A DNA stretch of 64,000 bases from Microbacterium festucae. Lineage in GTDB: Bacteria; Actinomycetota; Actinomycetes; Actinomycetales; Microbacteriaceae. Location of the stretch: the NCBI RefSeq assembly GCF_025421715.1, contig NZ_JAOEFC010000004.1:124001-188000 (forward strand), in the 5' to 3' direction. Below are positions 61,110-64,000 of the stretch, in pieces (the first letter of the stretch is position 1; each line of letters begins with the position of its first letter). A program made the position numbers and the translations under genes. The notes below the pieces were generated by a model that was given only the letters and a program-made list of their open reading frames with translations, searched no databases and had not been told where the DNA came from.

Positions 61110-61955
61110 ATGAGCAGCGCATCCATCCCGCAGCGTTACGCCACCAACCCCGCGCAGATCCCCGGCATGACCACCGCCGAGCTGCGCGAGACCTACCTGA
61201 TCGACGACGTCTTCGCGCCGGGCGAGATCCGCCTCACCTACACCCACCACGACCGGGTCGTGCTCGGCGGCGCCGTGCCCGCCGGCGAGATCCTGCACCT
61301 CGGCGGCTACCCCGAGATCCGCAGCGACTACTTCCTCGAGCACCGCGAGCTCGGAGTGATCAACGTCGGCGGCACCGGCATCGTCGCCGCCGACGGTGAG
61401 AGCCACGAGCTCGAGAAGGGCGCGTGCCTCTATCTCGGTCGCGGCGTCGAGAGCGTGTCGTTCGCGGATGCCGAGGGCTCGGCCGGCGCGCAGTTCTACC
61501 TGTTCTCGGCTCCCGCCCACACCGACTACCCCACCCAGCTCGTGCGCCCGGGCGAGGGCACGGTGCGCGAGCTCGGCGACCAGCTCACGAGCAACCGCCG
61601 CACCCTCAACCAGTACATCCACGAGAACGGTGTCAAGAGCTGCCAGATCGTCATGGGCGTCACCCAGCTGCACCCCGGCTCGATGTGGAACACGATGCCG
61701 GCGCACACCCACGACCGTCGCACGGAGTGCTACCTCTACTTCGACGTGCCCGCCGACGCGCGGGTCGTGCACCTCATGGGTGAGCGCGAGGAGACCCGCC
61801 ACCTCATCGTGGCCGACCGTCAGGCGATCATCTCGCCGAGCTGGTCGCTGCACTCGGGTGTGGGGACTGCGGCATACTCGTTCGTGTGGGCCATGGCGGG
61901 CGAGAACCAGACGTTCGACGACATGGATCCGGCACCCATCACCGACCTCGCGTGA
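61110..61955 (+). CDS. kduI: 5-keto-4-deoxyuronate isomerase
   Basis: A 281-residue cupin enzyme that isomerises 5-keto-4-deoxyuronate to 3-deoxy-2,5-hexodiulosonate. The zinc ligands lie in MPAHTHDRRTECYLYF and in PSWSLHSGVG. The sequence LGGAVPAGEILHLGGYPEIR near residue 50 is characteristic of KduI. AAGGAG precedes the ATG directly behind the 10-bp repeats. It overlaps the kinase gene by GTGA. The reaction follows GH88 in the pathway. Confidence 0.95.
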   Translation: MSSASIPQRYATNPAQIPGMTTAELRETYLIDDVFAPGEIRLTYTHHDRVVLGGAVPAGEILHLGGYPEIRSDYFLEHRELGVINVGGTGIVAADGESHELEKGACLYLGRGVESVSFADAEGSAGAQFYLFSAPAHTDYPTQLVRPGEGTVRELGDQLTSNRRTLNQYIHENGVKSCQIVMGVTQLHPGSMWNTMPAHTHDRRTECYLYFDVPADARVVHLMGEREETRHLIVADRQAIISPSWSLHSGVGTAAYSFVWAMAGENQTFDDMDPAPITDLA

Positions 61956-62860
61956 CCGGCATCCTGCTCGCCGCCGGCGAGACGATGGCGATGATCACGC
62001 CGCTGACGGCCGCCCCCGTCGACACCGCCGACGTGTTCCGGGTCGACGCCGGCGGGGCGGAGTCCAACGTGGCCGGCCACGTGGCCGCCCTCGGTCATCC
62101 GGCCCGCTGGTTCAGCCGGCTCGGCGACGACGCGCTCGGCCGCCGCGTGGCCGGGCAGCTGGCCGCCCGCGGCATCGACATCGGTGCGGTGGTCGTCGAC
62201 CCCGCCCACCGCACCGGCCTGTACGTGAAAGACCCGGGCCGCGGCGTGCACTACTACCGCGACGGGTCGGCGGCATCGCACCTCGATGCCGGTGATGCCG
62301 ACGCCGTCGACCTGGAAGGCGTCGCCGTCGTGCACGTCTCCGGCATCACCGCCGCGCTGGGCGGCACCGCGCCCGTCTTCCTCGACCGGCTCATCGAGCG
62401 CGCCCGCGCGGCGGGCATCCCGGTGAGCTTCGACGTCAACCACCGCGCGGCACTGTGGTCGGCCGAGGCCGCCGCACCGGTGCTCCTGGGCCTCGCGCGC
62501 CGCGCCGACATCGTCTTCGTCGGACGCGACGAGGCCGAGACCCTGTGGGGCATCGCCACCGCCGCCGACGTGCGCAGCATGCTGCCGGCGGTGCCCGAGC
62601 TGGTCGTCAAAGACGGCGAGATCGGCGCGACCGTGTACGAGGCGGCGGGCGAGACGTTCGTGGCATCCGCCGTCGTCGAGGTCGTCGAGCCGGTGGGAGC
62701 CGGCGACGCGTTCGCAGGCGGCTACCTGGCCGCGCGCCTGTCGGGCGCCCCCGCCGAAGACCGCCTGGCCGCCGGGCACGCCCGCGCCGCCCTCACCCTG
62801 CAGACCACCGGCGATGTGCCCGACCTCATCGCCGACACCGAAAGCGAGATGCTCCCGTGA
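61952..62860 (+). CDS. kdgK: 2-keto-3-deoxygluconate kinase (PfkB family)
   Basis: A 302-residue ribokinase-like kinase that would convert KDG to KDPG. The first PfkB signature is in GGAESNVAGHVAALGHPARW, and the second is PVGAGDAFAGGYLAARL with the catalytic base Asp in GAGDAF. GTG overlaps the kduI stop and the end overlaps eda by GTGA. Specificity for KDG is inferred from the operon order kduD-kduI-kinase-aldolase. Confidence 0.93.
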   Translation: MTGILLAAGETMAMITPLTAAPVDTADVFRVDAGGAESNVAGHVAALGHPARWFSRLGDDALGRRVAGQLAARGIDIGAVVVDPAHRTGLYVKDPGRGVHYYRDGSAASHLDAGDADAVDLEGVAVVHVSGITAALGGTAPVFLDRLIERARAAGIPVSFDVNHRAALWSAEAAAPVLLGLARRADIVFVGRDEAETLWGIATAADVRSMLPAVPELVVKDGEIGATVYEAAGETFVASAVVEVVEPVGAGDAFAGGYLAARLSGAPAEDRLAAGHARAALTLQTTGDVPDLIADTESEMLP

Positions 62861-63471
62861 CCGATACCGCGCCGTTCTTCGAGCAGACCTTCGCGGGATC
62901 GCCGCTGATGGCGATCCTCCGCTCGGCGGGCGTCGAGCGCGCCGCGCGCGTGGCGACCACCGCGTGGGACCTGGGCCTGGACTCGGTCGAGGTCACCCTG
63001 CAGTCGCCCGCCGACGTCGACGCCCTCCGCGAGGTGGTGCGGCTGGGCCGCGACCGCGGCGCCGTGGTGGGCGCCGGCACGATCATCGCCCCCGAGCAGG
63101 TGGCCGTCGCCGCCGAGGCCGGTGCCGGATACCTCGTCTCGCCGGGGCTCGACCCCGACGTCGTGCGGGCGGCCCAGGCCGCCGGCATCCCGATCCTGCC
63201 CGGGGTCGCGACCCCCTCCGAGGTGCAGCAGGCCGTGGCCCTCGGCCTCACCTGGCTCAAGGCCTTCCCCGCCCAATGGCTCGGCGCCGACTGGTTCCGC
63301 CACATCCGCGGACCGTTCCCCCAGGCGCGCTTCATCGCGACCGGCGGCATGGATGCCGGCAACGCCGGCGCCTTCCTCGACGCCGGGGTGCGGGTGGTCG
63401 CCGTCGGCTCAGCCCTCGAAGACGAGACCCAGCTCGAGCAGCTCGCCGCCCTCCTCGCCGCCCGCCGCTGA
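62857..63471 (+). CDS. eda: KDPG/KHG aldolase
   Basis: A 204-residue class I aldolase that cleaves KDPG to pyruvate and glyceraldehyde 3-phosphate. The Schiff-base lysine is K135 in WLKAFPAQWLG, and the general acid/base is E45 in SVEVTLQSP, numbers close to E. coli Eda. GVATPSEVQQAVALGL matches the phosphate-side loop. It is the last gene of the uronate operon, translated by GTGA coupling, and is followed by repeat-rich DNA. Confidence 0.94.
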   Translation: MTDTAPFFEQTFAGSPLMAILRSAGVERAARVATTAWDLGLDSVEVTLQSPADVDALREVVRLGRDRGAVVGAGTIIAPEQVAVAAEAGAGYLVSPGLDPDVVRAAQAAGIPILPGVATPSEVQQAVALGLTWLKAFPAQWLGADWFRHIRGPFPQARFIATGGMDAGNAGAFLDAGVRVVAVGSALEDETQLEQLAALLAARR

Positions 63472-63473
63472 GG

Positions 63474-63640
63474 CGGTGGGTGCTGGGGGTCGGTGCTGGG
63501 GGTCGGGGGTGCTGGGGGTCGGGAGTGCTGGGGGTCGGGGGTGCGCGCCTCGGGCACCGAGTGCCGGGCGGCGTGCTTCGGTCGCCGAGTGCCGGGCGCG
63601 TGCTTCGGTCGCCGAGTGCGCGAGCGCGTGCCTCGGTCGC
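63474..63640. repeat. Simple and degenerate tandem repeats after eda
   Basis: TGCTGGGGGTCGG is repeated about five times with small changes (63474-63543). Then TCGGTCGCCGAGTGC recurs three to four times at about 27-bp steps (63545-63640), each copy ending like the left edge of the family B element that follows. The second part looks like partial duplications of that edge. Confidence 0.75.
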
Positions 63641-63719
63641 CGAGTGCACGAGGTAGCGCCGAGTGAACGGCATCCGCACGGTGTTTAGGTCGTGTACTCG
63701 GCGGTAGGTCGTTCACTCG
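63641..63719. repeat. 79-bp palindromic repeat, family B copy 4
   Basis: Runs from CGAGTGCAC to GTTCACTCG with inner GCGCCGAGTGAACGG and its partner. The right end differs from copies 1-3, giving a single outer mismatch. It is nearly identical to copy 5, so the two may be a recent duplication. Confidence 0.9.
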
Positions 63720-63858
63720 GGGATGGTGATGCCGCGTGGTGAGTGTGCGCGGGGGGCGTCGAGCTCGGGTCCGGGTGCCGGGGCGTGCGGCTCGGGTTCG
63801 GGTGCCGGGGTGCGGGGCGCCGGATGCGAGGTGCCGCCTTCTGGGCGCCCTCGGTCGC

Positions 63859-63937
63859 CGAGTGCACGAGGTAGCGCCGAGTGAACGGCATCCGCACGGT
63901 GTCTAGGTCGTGTACTCGGCGGTAGGTCGTTCACTCG
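63859..63937. repeat. 79-bp palindromic repeat, family B copy 5
   Basis: Runs from CGAGTGCAC to GTTCACTCG; differs from copy 4 by one base in the centre (GTGTCTAGG against GTGTTTAGG). The 139 bp between the copies hold no gene; GGTGCCGGGGYG repeats occur there. A (TGTGGG)n run follows near 63960, at the window edge. Confidence 0.9.
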
Positions 63938-64000
63938 GGGATGGGAATACTGCCTGGTGGGTGTGGGTGTGGGTGTGGGTGTGGCGTCGAGCTTGAGTCC

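Noticed and set aside
1-64000. Insertion sequence, prophage or genomic island borders
   Set aside because: No transposase, integrase, tRNA gene or att-like direct repeat flanking an island was recognised, and gene composition is even throughout.

Overview
The window is about 70% G+C with actinobacterial codon use. The words GGATGCC/GGCATCC are very frequent, and most genes sit in tight operons with ATGA or GTGA overlaps. Together these suggest a plant- or soil-associated member of the Microbacteriaceae, probably Microbacterium-like; this is inference, since no rRNA or other phylogenetic marker is present. No tRNA, rRNA, prophage, insertion sequence or CRISPR array was found. Fifty coding sequences are called, one cut by the left edge and two of them very short leader peptides.

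Layout. (1) 1-7245, minus strand: a spermidine/putrescine-type ABC importer (potA, D, B, C) with an amidohydrolase and a FAD-dependent amine oxidase. (2) 7518-25598: a glycan region with a GH43 enzyme, an Lpl-type oligosaccharide importer behind a 17-codon leader, and divergent operons carrying GH95, a LacI regulator and DUF624 on one side and GH42, GH31 and GH3 on the other. The four exo-enzymes match fucose, galactose, xylose and glucose, the order in which a fucosylated xyloglucan side chain would be trimmed. A LacI-type operator core, GTCGAAGCG(C/G)TTCGA, recurs at the promoters. (3) 25799-26980: an orphan GAF histidine kinase. (4) 27087-37635: a xyloside/xylose region with GH3, a MalEFG-type importer, LacI, a ROK repressor, xylA and xylB. 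(5) 37775-46784: housekeeping and sulfur genes, namely a small alarmone synthetase, flavin reductase, sulfurtransferase, O-acetylhomoserine sulfhydrylase and the transsulfuration pair behind a leaderless polycysteine leader peptide, then a PadR/membrane-protein pair and a Gfo/Idh oxidoreductase. (6) 47436-63471: a uronate polysaccharide region. A divergent promoter separates a heparinase-like gene, a DeoR/LacI chimera and an acyltransferase fusion from an operon with DUF2264, a sugar importer, DUF624, GH88, a FAH-family enzyme, KduD, KduI, KDG kinase and KDPG aldolase. That operon is a complete route from unsaturated uronides to pyruvate and glyceraldehyde 3-phosphate.

Three sugar importers are present without an ATPase of their own, so they probably share an MsiK-type ATPase encoded elsewhere.

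The spaces at gene 3' ends hold an unusual set of structured repeats. There are four 67-bp palindromes (family A), five 79-bp palindromes (family B, with one compensatory arm change), a single 69-bp palindrome, and an array of about 20 tandem units of about 62.5 bp between 13.06 and 14.40 kb. Families A and B share a two-box design in each arm and look like REP/BIME-type elements that have diverged.
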